Shown: positions 48,213 to 57,950 of the stretch, piece by piece
Position numbering within the stretch: the first letter of the stretch is position 1
Layout of the letters: each line of letters opens with the position of its first letter
Source of the DNA: Shewanella hanedai
GTDB taxonomy: Bacteria; Pseudomonadota; Gammaproteobacteria; Enterobacterales; Shewanellaceae
NCBI RefSeq assembly: GCF_007197645.1
Contig: NZ_VKGK01000006.1
Span: 1-64,000 of the forward strand
DNA length: 64,000 nucleotides
Direction of reading: 5' to 3'
Program-made: the position numbers and the translations under genes
Notes under the pieces: generated by a model
Databases searched by the model: none
The model's input: the letters and a program-made list of their open reading frames with translations, nothing else
What the model was told of the DNA's origin: nothing

Positions 48213-48319
48213 TGTTCAAATCTACATCTCTACTTCCATCTGGAGAAGTACTGTCTATTGGAGGCTATGATGAACGAATTCAACCATCGAAGGAAATCTG
48301 GTTAATTAGGGAGCGTTAA
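48212..48319 (+). pseudogene. Short kelch-like fragment
   Basis: A 35-codon frame includes 'SLLPSGEVLSIGGYDERIQP', similar to a kelch/galactose-oxidase blade ('LPDG-x-VLVIGGYD'). It starts on the last base of the LytTR remnant's stop. It may be debris from a different gene joined by deletion. Too short to be sure. Confidence 0.25.
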
Positions 48320-49746
48320 TGCTGAGCGATAAGAGAAGGGGGCTTGTTACTTTCTCTAGCTGTGTCTCTAAGTAAATTACACTCTCTAACTAAGTAGAGC
48401 TTACAGCTAGAGTGCATTAATAATCTGATTCACTAACTTGCTAGTTACCAGGTGCAAGATAAACTCGGATCAGAAAGAGCACGCAGATCGGTCTGTTAAG
48501 GCTATTTCACTTCATTCAAGCCGATAGTGAGAGGTGCAGCCTTAACTTCTCGTAATAAATTTCAAGTTAGAATCGAAGTGTTTTGAGATGTAACCAAATA
48601 CGGCTCATATACGCACCAGTATAGGAAACAGATTTAGTTTATGTGGAGACGCTCACTAGTATGACAACGACTATGGCAACAGCTATAACAAACTATGATT
48701 CGATTAAAGTTAAAGTTAAACTGAAGACAGAGGACAACACAGAAGCTTCAATGTTGATTGACTTACTCATACAAACACTATTTAACATAATATACATTGT
48801 GCGCACTTATGTGTATTTCTATATATGGCGAGAGTATGATGTGTTACCTATCTCAATTGATTGATTTCAAAGCTATCACTTAGGTTCTTATATAGTTACT
48901 TATATTAGGCACTCATATAAGTACTCATATTCAAAGCACTATAATCAAACTTACTGCTTGAGTTCGTATGTCACTTACTACACAAACAGATAACTGCGTC
49001 TCTTTATCTTTATTCATTACAATGAAAGTTCTTCTAGAAAATGACAGCCAGGCAATGCCAATAAAAGCAGATTGTTTTTGGCAAACCTTAGTTAAACGAC
49101 TTTAGGTTAGCCTTAAGTGAAACTGGCTTGCGACGTTTAAAGTAAACATTGAGCTATACGCTCTAATTGCTACTAATCAACTCAGTAATCTTTGATTATT
49201 ATCGTGTGCTACGTGAAATCTGAGAGCCAGTACTCCTAGAAGTTTCAAAGCATGCACGTAGCAACGCATTGAATTAAAGTGGATTATTGAAGTGTCTAGG
49301 TTTTCTCTTTAAACGCTAGCTGGTTATGGTCAGTCAGTTTACGCCTGGAAACCATTGCTACTGATAAACACTTTTAGTCAATACATTGGTGGATTTACTG
49401 CTTGAATGTATTTCGTCCCATCAATGGTTGGCGCTGTTTAAGCATTTACAATGTCTAGGTTTACCCTAAATGTTTGCTCCTACATCATGTAAATGGCGAT
49501 ACAGTCAAAGTTTATAGGCAAGTAAGTCTTCAAGTGACCATGCATAATAGGCTTACAAAGTACTAAAACTAATTAAAAGCCCACTTAATAACGAGCAAAA
49601 AAGTGTATAAGCCACTGACTGATGTATAAGATTTATGGCTATCATATTCAAAACATTCTCTTAAAAACAATGCCTAAAAACGATTTTGAACCAGTTTAAC
49701 GCTACATAAAGGAATAAAAAAGAGAGCGATAAAATCTTACCCCAAT
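48320..49746. other. Gene-poor AT-rich region, about 1.4 kb
   Basis: No credible coding frame, RNA gene or transposon end was found. A 73-codon frame starting GTG at 48643 is Thr/Tyr-rich without a ribosome site and is probably chance. The motif TGTCTAGGTTT recurs at about 49295 and 49451. The region lies downstream of an orphan recombinase and may be decayed mobile DNA. Confidence 0.45.
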
Positions 49747-49770
49747 TGCCGATAATGATACTTATCGGCA
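49747..49770. other. Hairpin near the recombinase 3' end
   Basis: TGCCGATAA-TGATAC-TTATCGGCA, a perfect 9-bp stem about 50 nt beyond the recombinase stop. There is no T-run on either side, so it could be a weak terminator or a recombination-site arm. Confidence 0.35.
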
Positions 49771-49822
49771 TTAAGGTAGATGATTTAAATGGTGTGTTAA
49801 ATGAATCGCTTAAACACTATTT

Positions 49823-51115
49823 TTATTCGATACCTTGCAAGTGATCTAATGGTTTGTTCTGGGCGCTGTGATGTCGCTCAATTTGTGAAGTATGTAGGTA
49901 TTGTGACGTGGTATCGATACTTTCATGACCCGCATCTGCTTGTACGTGTGATAGTGGCCGACCATTAATATTGATATCGTGGGTGATGCCTGTGTGCCTA
50001 ATATTGTGTGCTGTGAGCTTACGCATTTGATGCGCATCTTCGATTAAACCATCATTTTCGATACAGTTAGCTGCTTTTTCGATGATCTTATCAACTTCTT
50101 CTCTGATTTGACGTATGCCTAAGTTCGCATTGATATTGCCAACCTCCCTGCCTCTTCCTGCTGCTCTATGACGAATAAACAAGGGATGATTCTCCCCTGC
50201 TACCGGATAGTCTGCCAATTTTAGGAAGCGACGATACTCAACTAAACCTTCCAAAAGACTCTTGGATATAGCAACAGAGCGACGCTTGCCCCCTTTGCTT
50301 TGAGGAATATAAAAACTCCAGATCCCGGTTTGACTGTTTTGCCTAAATTGCTCCATCACGGGGGTGTAACCTGCTCTTGCACTGACTTCCGATATTCTTA
50401 GGTAACAGAAGTAGACTAGCTTTATGAGAAACAAACTACGTTGATGAAGCTCTGGCTCCTCTTTGGCGAGATTCTCTACTGTGGAGATAACGTATGACCA
50501 TTGCAGTTCGCTAAATGAGAGCATACTGCCCTCCTCAGCTTTAATCTGGTATTTCTTCTTGGAGGAAAATCGGCTGTGATTCATCCAGGCTTGAGCAGGA
50601 TTGCGTTCACAGTAGTCTTCGCTCATCAAATAGCTGTAAAAAGAGGAAAGAATGGCAACCTTCGTCTTTAGTGCATTTTCACTTAGTGAGTATACCTGCT
50701 CTTTGCCCAGTACTTTTTTGCCAACAAACGGTCGCCAAGCGTGATTAGGGACCCTTATTCCCGTGGGTTTATCGAGCTTAAATTGTGCCACGTTAAAGTA
50801 GCCAATTAAGTAAACTGGCGGATTTTGGCAGTAATCTAAATACCGTGACACTTCGCGTCTGGTTAACACTGCAGGCGAAAGCTTCACGATATCGAAACAC
50901 CAATGGAAGAAAGTGGTTAGTTCACTTCGGTATGCCTTATAGCTATTTTCATTATTTTTTTGTTCATAGAGAAGTTCGGTTGCATGTTCATATAGCATTC
51001 CGGCGTCGGTCACTTCGTTGATGCTGATTTGGGTAATATACTGATTAATAAAGCTGTTCCCCTCTTGAATGTGCAAGGCAGATTCAAATAGAGGTAAAAC
51101 GGGAGGCATTTGCAT
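49823..51115 (-). CDS. Tyrosine recombinase / site-specific integrase
   Basis: The 430 aa have a SAM-like N-terminal core-binding domain (about 40-185) and a C-terminal catalytic domain with the full set of residues: Arg in 'CYLRISEVSAR' (about 245), Lys in 'SKGGKRR' (about 281), 'HNIRHTGIT' as His-x2-Arg (about 375), His in 'GHESIDTTSQYLH' and Tyr within that motif (about 405). It is apparently intact. No excisionase, phage genes or clear att repeats are adjacent, so it is an orphan integrase or a remnant of an element. Confidence 0.88.
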   Translation of the reverse strand: MQMPPVLPLFESALHIQEGNSFINQYITQISINEVTDAGMLYEHATELLYEQKNNENSYKAYRSELTTFFHWCFDIVKLSPAVLTRREVSRYLDYCQNPPVYLIGYFNVAQFKLDKPTGIRVPNHAWRPFVGKKVLGKEQVYSLSENALKTKVAILSSFYSYLMSEDYCERNPAQAWMNHSRFSSKKKYQIKAEEGSMLSFSELQWSYVISTVENLAKEEPELHQRSLFLIKLVYFCYLRISEVSARAGYTPVMEQFRQNSQTGIWSFYIPQSKGGKRRSVAISKSLLEGLVEYRRFLKLADYPVAGENHPLFIRHRAAGRGREVGNINANLGIRQIREEVDKIIEKAANCIENDGLIEDAHQMRKLTAHNIRHTGITHDININGRPLSHVQADAGHESIDTTSQYLHTSQIERHHSAQNKPLDHLQGIE

Positions 51116-51283
51116 AAACGCTCGATATCAAGGCTAGAAGCACAAAGTGATGTGTTCTTTATTAAATAAGTTCGGTTAAGGCATTGATCTTAACAGTGTT
51201 AACTGATTTATGTCATGGTTTTTAACCCATTTAAATTAAACCGATGAAATTCCCCGTCCACTCGGTGCTAGAACACTGGCTAA

Positions 51284-51571
51284 TTAAATTATGTTAGTGA
51301 TTTTGTTACCAGAACTTGTTATTTCGTCAACTTGTTCGATACTTGTAGTTGAGTCTGGTTTAGTAAAAAAATTAACGGATTGTGGGCAGGTTTGAGAACA
51401 TGACTTTACGCACCCAACCCGCTGGCTACAACACAATAAACATAGCTGCCATACGGTATGTTTAGAATCCTGATCCAGACAGCGAAAATCAGCAGCACAC
51501 AGTTCACCTGATTGAATTAATTTGGCTAGCTTATCTGCTGAAATTGAAAGATTAACTTGGGAATCTCGCAT
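51284..51571 (-). CDS. Small Cys-rich protein, function unknown
   Basis: The 95 aa start at ATG 51571 with AAGGTC 6 nt upstream. Eight Cys fall between residues 25 and 62 (25, 31, 44, 47, 48, 54, 58, 62), including CxxCC and two CxxxC spacings, which suggests metal binding. The N-terminus 'LSISADKLAKLIQSGELCAADFRCLD' is probably helical. The last 30 residues are low in structure. It is not recognised by name. It is divergent from the HD-GYP gene. Confidence 0.6.
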   Translation of the reverse strand: MRDSQVNLSISADKLAKLIQSGELCAADFRCLDQDSKHTVWQLCLLCCSQRVGCVKSCSQTCPQSVNFFTKPDSTTSIEQVDEITSSGNKITNII

Positions 51572-51754
51572 GATTTGACCTTGAAAAGTATCGTTAACTT
51601 AATACTACACGCAAATGAGAATCGTTATCAACTAATCGTAGTGAAATACTGTAACTGTAAGATGATTTTTTGTACGACTATTTTCCACCCCCTTTACATT
51701 GTTCTACACTCAATGCACTGGGATAAAACTTTATAACACTGTTGAGGTTGTCTA

Positions 51755-53320
51755 ATGCTGATCGATATAGCAAAGAAGAGCCCACTTTTTTCAGGGAAAA
51801 AAAAGGCGCCAGAGGCCAATTCAGGGCCTGCATGGAAGATCCTTATCGTCGACGATGAACCAGACGTTCATACTGTCACTAAACTCGCACTGTCTAGATT
51901 TAAACTTGATAACCGCTCCTTAGAGTTTATCAACGCTTATAGTGGCGAAGAAGCAAAACAGATCCTGCTTAAAGAGCAAAACATTGCGATGGCGTTTGTT
52001 GATGTCGTTATGGAGAGTGACCATGCAGGCCTAGAGCTTGTAAGGTGGATCCGTGAAGATAATATGAACAAGGCGATACGCCTTATTCTACGAACGGGTC
52101 AACCAGGTCAAGCACCTGAAGAAGATGTGATCGTTAATTATGACATTAACGATTACAAGGCTAAGGCTGAGCTTGATTCAAGAAAGCTAGTGACTAGCGT
52201 CTATTCAGCACTTAGATCTTACCGCGATATAATGCAGATTGAAGAGGCAAAAGAAGCGCAAACAAGACACCGAAGAGGTCTTGAAAGAGTGGTTAATGCC
52301 ACTTCTGGTTTATTTGAACTTCGAACGCTCCACAATTTTGCTGATGGCTTGCTAACTCAAGTGGCTACTTTGCTTAACTTTGACAGTGAAACCCTCCTGC
52401 TATCTTGTAAGTCTATTGATGCGATGAGTGAACAGATCAACTCAAATCAATTGCATATACTGGCAGGAACGGGGCAATACTCGAGCAGTCATGAAAAGGT
52501 TGTTCCTGATTATATAAAACAGAAAATACTACAGGCTCTGAAAGATAAGTCCTGCATTTATGAAAAAGATTGTTTTGTTGGTTACTTCCCTGCAAAGAGT
52601 GGTTGGATCAACATTATGTTCATGGATGGGATTAACAGTATTGATGATTTAGACAAAAAGTTAATTGATATTTTTGCCATTAATGTCGGTGTCGCTTTTG
52701 AAAACTTATTACTCAATAAAGAGTTAGAAGACACACAGTCTGAGTTAATTCTGCGTTTAGGCGATGTAGTTGAGAGTCGTTCGAAAGAAGCGGCTAACCA
52801 TGTAAAACGTATGTCTGCCTATTGCTACCAATTAGCATTAATCGCAGGACTCGAAAGACAGGAAGCTGAGCTTATTAAGCATGCGTCCCCTATGCATGAC
52901 ATCGGCAAAATAGCCACGCCGGATGCAATTTTGTTGAAACCGGGCAAATTAGATGCTGAAGAATGGAATATTATGCGACAGCATCCTGAAGTGGGTCATC
53001 AAATATTGGCGAAATCTGAGCGTCCAATTTTAAGAGCCGCGAGTATTATTGCCCTGCAGCATCATGAGAAATACGATGGTTCTGGTTACCCTTCTGGTTT
53101 AAAGGGTGAAGATATTCATGTGTTCGCAAGGATTGTTGCAATTGCCGACGTGTTTGATGCGCTCTCTCATGCCCGCTGTTATAAACCTGCATGGCCAATT
53201 GAGGAAGTGTTGAAAGTGATGAGAGAAGGGTCTGGCCTGCACTTTGATCCAGTATTGCTGGAATTATTTATTGAGAATATTGAAGTCTTTAACTTACTAA
53301 AAGAGCAACTACACGACTAA
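51755..53320 (+). CDS. Response regulator with DUF3369 and HD-GYP domains (c-di-GMP phosphodiesterase)
   Basis: The 521 aa start with a receiver domain (about 27-155; acidic Asp33-Asp34, phospho-acceptor Asp83 in 'AFVDVVME'). The middle (about 165-325) is the DUF3369 sensor-like region. A C-terminal HD-GYP follows with 'HASPMHDIGKIA' (about 375-386), 'HHEKYDGSGYPSGLKGEDI' (about 434-452) and 'VAIADVFDAL'. All metal ligands look present, so it should hydrolyse cyclic di-GMP. The cognate kinase is not here. It lies upstream of the cbb3 genes, as recalled for Shewanella. Confidence 0.92.
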   Translation: MLIDIAKKSPLFSGKKKAPEANSGPAWKILIVDDEPDVHTVTKLALSRFKLDNRSLEFINAYSGEEAKQILLKEQNIAMAFVDVVMESDHAGLELVRWIREDNMNKAIRLILRTGQPGQAPEEDVIVNYDINDYKAKAELDSRKLVTSVYSALRSYRDIMQIEEAKEAQTRHRRGLERVVNATSGLFELRTLHNFADGLLTQVATLLNFDSETLLLSCKSIDAMSEQINSNQLHILAGTGQYSSSHEKVVPDYIKQKILQALKDKSCIYEKDCFVGYFPAKSGWINIMFMDGINSIDDLDKKLIDIFAINVGVAFENLLLNKELEDTQSELILRLGDVVESRSKEAANHVKRMSAYCYQLALIAGLERQEAELIKHASPMHDIGKIATPDAILLKPGKLDAEEWNIMRQHPEVGHQILAKSERPILRAASIIALQHHEKYDGSGYPSGLKGEDIHVFARIVAIADVFDALSHARCYKPAWPIEEVLKVMREGSGLHFDPVLLELFIENIEVFNLLKEQLHD

Positions 53321-53403
53321 ATATGTCGAGATTTTGGATTGGAGTGAACAGGTAAAATACAAGCATAGTCTTACGTATTTCACCTCTTCACTCTTTTTAT
53401 TTT

Positions 53404-53868
53404 CTAAGGTTCGTCATCAGCTAAAAAATCAAAAATTGCAACTTTTTGTTCACCTTTCACCGTGAAACTAACAAATGCACGCCACACCATATAATCGGTA
53501 CTACAAGAACCGTATATAAGCGATCCGTTATATAGGTTTTCACCTACTTTACTTAAATTAACAGGGATAACGCCCATAAACATATCCCTGCCCTCAATGC
53601 GTACTTTTAGATCTTCTATTTTTTCAGAGCTGGTAAGGCTTACAGTTAATGGTTTTTCGCTTGGAGCGCCGAAAGGAGTGAGTAATAATTCAATGTTAAT
53701 CCCAGTAACATTTCTTATACATGGCCCTTGGTTAAACCTGCAAAGTGTATCATCCTGTATCTTTTGACTTGTTTTTGCTGATTTTTCTGGCGTGCATGCA
53801 GTCGTAAACACAAGCATAAACAGTAGAAAGCAGAGCCGTGATTGAGACATTACATTAACAGGTAGCAC
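53404..53868 (-). CDS. Putative lipoprotein, function unknown
   Basis: The 154 aa have a lipoprotein signal: Arg at the N-terminus, hydrophobic 'CFLLFMLVF' and lipobox TTAC with Cys25 as the lipidated residue. The mature part is about 130 residues of beta-rich sequence without known motifs. The GTG at 53868 has AAAGG 9 nt upstream; an ATG at 53850 would also give a normal signal peptide. It faces away from ccoN across the FNR-box region. Confidence 0.65.
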   Translation of the reverse strand: MLPVNVMSQSRLCFLLFMLVFTTACTPEKSAKTSQKIQDDTLCRFNQGPCIRNVTGINIELLLTPFGAPSEKPLTVSLTSSEKIEDLKVRIEGRDMFMGVIPVNLSKVGENLYNGSLIYGSCSTDYMVWRAFVSFTVKGEQKVAIFDFLADDEP

Positions 53869-53914
53869 AAATAATAACCTTTGATAGTGAAGTGTTTACA
53901 TTCTAAGGAGTAGT

Positions 53915-53928
53915 TTGATCTAGATCAA
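53915..53928. promoter_or_regulatory. Perfect FNR/EtrA box upstream of ccoN
   Basis: TTGATCTAGATCAA is a fully palindromic TTGAT-N4-ATCAA site, 199 nt before the ccoN start. EtrA/FNR encoded at 61.3 kb has the matching recognition helix ([11 protein letters not shown]). Confidence 0.8.
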
Positions 53929-53957
53929 CTTTTGAAAGGCTGCAATTCCTATCTTTT

Positions 53958-53971
53958 TTGACATAGCTCAA
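53958..53971. promoter_or_regulatory. Second, degenerate FNR-like site / -35 element
   Basis: TTGACATAGCTCAA keeps TTGA...TCAA 30 nt downstream of the perfect box. It also contains TTGACA, so it may be a -35 element instead. The role is inferred. Confidence 0.35.
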
Positions 53972-53985
53972 GTATCATTAGTTTA

Positions 53986-54012
53986 CCTTGCAAATTTAAC
54001 AAAATTGCAAGG
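53986..54012. promoter_or_regulatory. Inverted repeat in the ccoN leader
   Basis: Perfect arms CCTTGCAA and TTGCAAGG with an 11-nt spacer, about 115 nt before ccoN. It could be an operator for another regulator or an mRNA hairpin. Confidence 0.4.
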
Positions 54013-54126
54013 CAACACATTGACATGACCCGATGTATTTCGTAGGGAATAAAATTTATGTCTTTTTCACGAGTAAAGTTTTGAGTTTACTCACAAGTAT
54101 AAGTAATAAGCAGTGGAAGCAATAAA

Positions 54127-55551
54127 ATGAACCATTCCCAGCCTCAAGGCGCTGATTACAATTACACCGTTGTTCGCCAGTTTGCCCTCACGACCGTTTT
54201 GTGGGGAATTGTTGGTATGTCAGTTGGTGTATTGATCGCGGCTCAGTTAATCTGGCCACAACTAAACTTCGATACTCCATGGTTAACATACAGTCGTCTT
54301 AGACCTCTGCATACTAATGCCGTGATTTTCGCGTTTGGTACTTCAGCACTTTTTGCAACATCCTACTATATCGTTCAACGTACCTGTCAAACCAAGTTAT
54401 TTGCGCCAAAATTGGCCGCATTTACCTTCTGGGGTTGGCAAGCCATCATTCTATCAGCCGTTATTACTCTGCCTCTTGGTATTACAAGTGGTAAAGAATA
54501 TGCTGAATTAGAATGGCCAATTGATATCGCCATTACCTTAGTTTGGGTTTGTTACGCAATAGTATTCTTCGGTACTATTATTAAGCGAACTACATCCCAT
54601 ATTTATGTAGCGAATTGGTTTTTTGGTGCCTTCATCATCACAGTCGCTGTATTGCACATAGTTAATTCTATGGCTGTTCCTGTTAGCTTATGGAAGTCTT
54701 ACTCTCTATATGCGGGTGCAGTCGATGCAATGGTACAGTGGTGGTATGGACACAACGCAGTAGGCTTCCTGCTTACCGCTGGTTTCTTAGGCATGATGTA
54801 CTACTTTGTTCCTAAGCAAGCTGGCCGTCCAGTTTACTCCTATCGTCTTTCTATTGTTCACTTCTGGGCATTGATTGCTTTGTATATTTGGGCTGGTCCT
54901 CACCACCTTCATTATACAGCTCTGCCAGATTGGACTCAGTCACTTGGTATGGTGATGTCTCTAATCCTATTCGCTCCTTCTTGGGGTGGTATGATTAACG
55001 GTATTATGACGCTATCAGGTGCTTGGCATAAGTTAAGAACAGATCCTGTTTTACGTTTCCTTGTTGTTTCATTGTCTTTCTATGGTATGTCTACCTTCGA
55101 AGGCCCAATGATGGCTATCAAGACGGTAAACGCCCTTTCACACTATACTGACTGGACTATTGGCCACGTTCACTCTGGTGCGTTAGGTTGGGTTGCTATG
55201 GTTTCTATCGGTTCTCTATATCATTTGATTCCTGTTCTTTATGGACACGGTCGTATGTACAGCACTAACCTCGTTAACGTCCATTTCTGGTTAGCAACGA
55301 TTGGTACCGTTCTGTATATCGTATCTATGTGGATTTCTGGTGTGATGCAAGGTCTGATGTGGCGTGCAGTTAACTCTGACGGAACGTTGACATACAGCTT
55401 CGTTGAAAGTATTGAAGCCTCATACCCATTCTACTTCGTACGATTCCTTGGTGGCTGTTTCTTCGTAACCGGTATGCTAATTATGGCATATAACGTGTTC
55501 AAGACAGTAAAGGCACCGAAAGAGTCTTTGCCTGCATTAGCAGAAGCATAA
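54127..55551 (+). CDS. ccoN: cbb3-type cytochrome c oxidase subunit I
   Basis: Catalytic heme-copper subunit reducing oxygen to water at low oxygen tension, in the inner membrane. The 474 aa have twelve hydrophobic helices. '[42 protein letters not shown]' pattern (starts about 202) contains the CuB His and cross-linked Tyr of the C-family. '[13 protein letters not shown]' gives two more CuB His, and '[10 protein letters not shown]'-like '[15 protein letters not shown]' supplies heme ligands. First gene of ccoNOQP. Confidence 0.97.
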   Translation: MNHSQPQGADYNYTVVRQFALTTVLWGIVGMSVGVLIAAQLIWPQLNFDTPWLTYSRLRPLHTNAVIFAFGTSALFATSYYIVQRTCQTKLFAPKLAAFTFWGWQAIILSAVITLPLGITSGKEYAELEWPIDIAITLVWVCYAIVFFGTIIKRTTSHIYVANWFFGAFIITVAVLHIVNSMAVPVSLWKSYSLYAGAVDAMVQWWYGHNAVGFLLTAGFLGMMYYFVPKQAGRPVYSYRLSIVHFWALIALYIWAGPHHLHYTALPDWTQSLGMVMSLILFAPSWGGMINGIMTLSGAWHKLRTDPVLRFLVVSLSFYGMSTFEGPMMAIKTVNALSHYTDWTIGHVHSGALGWVAMVSIGSLYHLIPVLYGHGRMYSTNLVNVHFWLATIGTVLYIVSMWISGVMQGLMWRAVNSDGTLTYSFVESIEASYPFYFVRFLGGCFFVTGMLIMAYNVFKTVKAPKESLPALAEA

Positions 55552-55563
55552 GGGGTAGATTTG

Positions 55564-56190
55564 ATGAAATTTAATCATGAGATAGTCGAGAAAAACATCG
55601 GTCTTCTAGGGATCTTTACCGTTATTGCTATTAGTTTTGGCGGTTTGGTACAGATCACTCCTCTGCTTTTTCAAAAAGATACGACTGAACCTGTTGACGG
55701 GTTGATTCCTTATACAGCGCTTCAAACTGAAGGTCGTGACATTTACGTTCGTGAAGGTTGTTATAACTGTCACAGCCAGATGATCCGTCCTTTACGTGCA
55801 GAGACTGAACGTTACGGTCACTATTCTGTCGCCGGTGAATCAGTTTGGGACCACCCTTTCCAGTGGGGTTCCAAGCGTACTGGTCCAGATTTAGCCCGTG
55901 TTGGCGGTCGTTATAGCGATAAATGGCATGAAGTTCATTTGATAGATCCACGTGCAGTGGTTCCACAATCGAATATGCCAGGTTTCCCTTGGTTGGCAGA
56001 GAACAAGCTTGACGGCAAGTTAACTGGTCAGAAGATGGAAATCCTACGTAATCTTCATAAAGGTGGAAATAAGGGTCAAGACCTTTACACCGATGAAGAA
56101 ATTGCGGGTGCACAGAAAGCGGTTGAAGGTAAAACTGAAATGCAAGCACTTATCGCCTATCTGCAGTCCCTAGGACATGCACTGAAATAA
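55564..56190 (+). CDS. ccoO: cbb3-type cytochrome c oxidase subunit II (monoheme)
   Basis: Membrane-anchored monoheme cytochrome c that passes electrons to CcoN. The 208 aa have an N-terminal anchor (about 13-34) and heme motif CYNCH (Cys66, Cys69, His70) in '[17 protein letters not shown]'. '[20 protein letters not shown]' is the family signature. The ATG at 55564 has AAGGGG 8 nt before it. Confidence 0.96.
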   Translation: MKFNHEIVEKNIGLLGIFTVIAISFGGLVQITPLLFQKDTTEPVDGLIPYTALQTEGRDIYVREGCYNCHSQMIRPLRAETERYGHYSVAGESVWDHPFQWGSKRTGPDLARVGGRYSDKWHEVHLIDPRAVVPQSNMPGFPWLAENKLDGKLTGQKMEILRNLHKGGNKGQDLYTDEEIAGAQKAVEGKTEMQALIAYLQSLGHALK

Positions 56191-56205
56191 TTAGGAGGCA
56201 ATTAT

Positions 56206-56373
56206 ATGGATTACGGAACAATACAAGGCATTATAACTATTGTCGTGATGTTTACCTTCATCGGTATATTTGCATGGGCTTACAGCTCTCGTCGTAAAGA
56301 TCAATTTGATGAAGCGGCTAACCTTGTTTTTTCAGAAGATGAACTTAACAAGGGTTCAGGAGAACATAAGTAA
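56206..56373 (+). CDS. ccoQ: cbb3-type cytochrome oxidase subunit CcoQ
   Basis: Short 55-aa membrane subunit (MDYGTIQGIITIVVMFTFIG, one span at about 8-26), then cytoplasmic 'SSRRKDQFDEAANLVF'. It stabilises the complex. TAGGAGG lies 8 nt before the ATG. Its TAA shares the last A with the ccoP start. Confidence 0.94.
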   Translation: MDYGTIQGIITIVVMFTFIGIFAWAYSSRRKDQFDEAANLVFSEDELNKGSGEHK

Positions 56374-57350
56374 TGGCATTGATGACTAACTTTTGGAGTA
56401 TATGGATAACTGTACTCACACTCGTGGTAATCGTAGGATGTTTCATTCTATTAAGACTCGTCACTAAAAACACCACTGGTGTTGAAGAAGGCGAATCGAT
56501 GGGTCATAGCTTTGACGGTATCGAAGAACTGAATAACCCACTGCCTAAGTGGTGGAGTTATATGTTCTACGTCACTATCGTTTTCGGTGTGATTTATTTA
56601 GCACTTTACCCAGGTTTAGGTAACTACAAAGGTCTTTTAGGCTGGTCGAGTTCTAACCAGAGTATTGGTACTGAAAACGGCATTAAAGCTGACTCTGAAG
56701 CGGCGATTGAGCTTGCTAACAAAGAAGGCCGCTGGGTTCAGTATGACCAAGAAGTTAAACGTGCTGATGAACAATTCGGTCCGATCTTCAGGGCTTATGC
56801 TGAAACACCGCTTGAAGAGCTAGTGAAGAACGAAGATGCCTTAAAAGTGGGCGGTCGTTTGTTCTTACAAAACTGTTCTCAATGTCATGGTAGTGATGCC
56901 CGTGGTAGTAAAGGCTTCCCTAACCTCACTGATAATGATTGGTTATATGGTGGTGAACTTGCCACTATTAAAACAACTCTTATGAATGGTCGTCATGGCA
57001 TGATGCCGCCAAAAGGTGGTTTGCCAATTGAAGACAGTGAGATTAAAGGTTTAGCTGAGTATGTGACTAAGCTTGCCGGTCGAGACCATGATGAAGCTCT
57101 TGCTGCTCAAGGTCAGGCTTCATTCATGAAAGGCTGTTTTGCTTGTCATGGTATGGATGCTACCGGTAACAAGTTTATGGGTGCACCTAACCTGACTAAC
57201 AATATTTGGTTGTATGGTGGTAGCCGTGGCGCTATTGAGCAATCAATTAAGAATGGTCGTAGTGGTGTCATGCCAGCTTGGAAAGATGTATTAGGTGAAG
57301 AGAAAGTTCACGTAATCACTGCTTATGTTTATAGTTTGTCAAACAAGTAG
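56373..57350 (+). CDS. ccoP: cbb3-type cytochrome c oxidase subunit III (diheme)
   Basis: Diheme cytochrome c receiving electrons from soluble cytochromes. The 325 aa have two N-terminal membrane helices (about 9-30 and 62-82; 'NNPLPKWW' between, as in all CcoP) and two heme sites: CSQCH (Cys168, Cys171, His172) and CFACH (Cys255, Cys258, His259). 'MPPKGG' and 'VMPAWK' supply the distal Met ligands. Start overlaps ccoQ stop by 1 nt. Confidence 0.97.
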   Translation: MALMTNFWSIWITVLTLVVIVGCFILLRLVTKNTTGVEEGESMGHSFDGIEELNNPLPKWWSYMFYVTIVFGVIYLALYPGLGNYKGLLGWSSSNQSIGTENGIKADSEAAIELANKEGRWVQYDQEVKRADEQFGPIFRAYAETPLEELVKNEDALKVGGRLFLQNCSQCHGSDARGSKGFPNLTDNDWLYGGELATIKTTLMNGRHGMMPPKGGLPIEDSEIKGLAEYVTKLAGRDHDEALAAQGQASFMKGCFACHGMDATGNKFMGAPNLTNNIWLYGGSRGAIEQSIKNGRSGVMPAWKDVLGEEKVHVITAYVYSLSNK

Positions 57351-57369
57351 TTACATCTAAGTTATAAGA

Positions 57370-57399
57370 AGGCCTCGATCATATCGAGGCCTTTTTTTT
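57370..57399 (+). terminator. Terminator after ccoNOQP
   Basis: AGGCCTCGAT-CAT-ATCGAGGCCT followed by a run of seven T. It separates the structural genes from the assembly genes. Confidence 0.9.
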
Positions 57400-57460
57400 A
57401 GTATGCTAAATCACTTCTTTAGCGGTAAAATAACTCCAATTTTTTCAATAGGTATTCAAC

Positions 57461-57940
57461 ATGAAACAACCGCAAGCCTGGTATAAGCAGTTCTGGCCTT
57501 GGTTTTTAATTATCTTGCCTCTATGTGCTGTTGTGGCGAGTATTAACCTACTCTATCTTGCTATCGATAACAAAGATGCGCTCGTTTCTGAAGATTATTA
57601 TAAAGATGGAAAGCGCATCAATATGGACCTGAAGAAGATCAAACATGCCAAGCAACTTGGTATGCAGTTTGAGGTTCAGGTCGATGATAATGAATTAACC
57701 ATTATCCAACACGGTGGAGAAGCGTATTTAGCCGCTCTGAATGTGGAGTTTTTTCACCCTACAATAGAGAGTAGAGATTTTAAGCAGGTTGTGACAGCAG
57801 ACGGTGATAAAGCTTACCGTATCTCACTTGAGAAACCGATCACCGGTGCTTGGGAAGTCAGACTCGAAGGTTATGATAACAGCTGGCGTATTCAAAAACG
57901 TCTACAGATAACCGATGATACTGAATATTGGTTAAACTAG
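57461..57940 (+). CDS. ccoH: FixH-family cbb3 assembly protein
   Basis: Assembly factor of cbb3 oxidase, 159 aa. One N-terminal helix (about 13-33, 'FWPWFLIILPLCAVVASI') and 'VSEDYYKDGKRINMDLKK' (starts about 43) are FixH signatures; the rest is a periplasmic beta domain. In many genomes ccoG (rdxA) precedes it, but here it follows ccoP directly. Confidence 0.9.
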   Translation: MKQPQAWYKQFWPWFLIILPLCAVVASINLLYLAIDNKDALVSEDYYKDGKRINMDLKKIKHAKQLGMQFEVQVDDNELTIIQHGGEAYLAALNVEFFHPTIESRDFKQVVTADGDKAYRISLEKPITGAWEVRLEGYDNSWRIQKRLQITDDTEYWLN

Positions 57941-57950
57941 TTATTTCATT

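Noticed and set aside
48643-48864. 73-codon plus-strand frame in the gene-poor region
   Set aside because: GTG start, no ribosome site, low-complexity Thr/Tyr-rich composition and no recognisable motif; probably chance.
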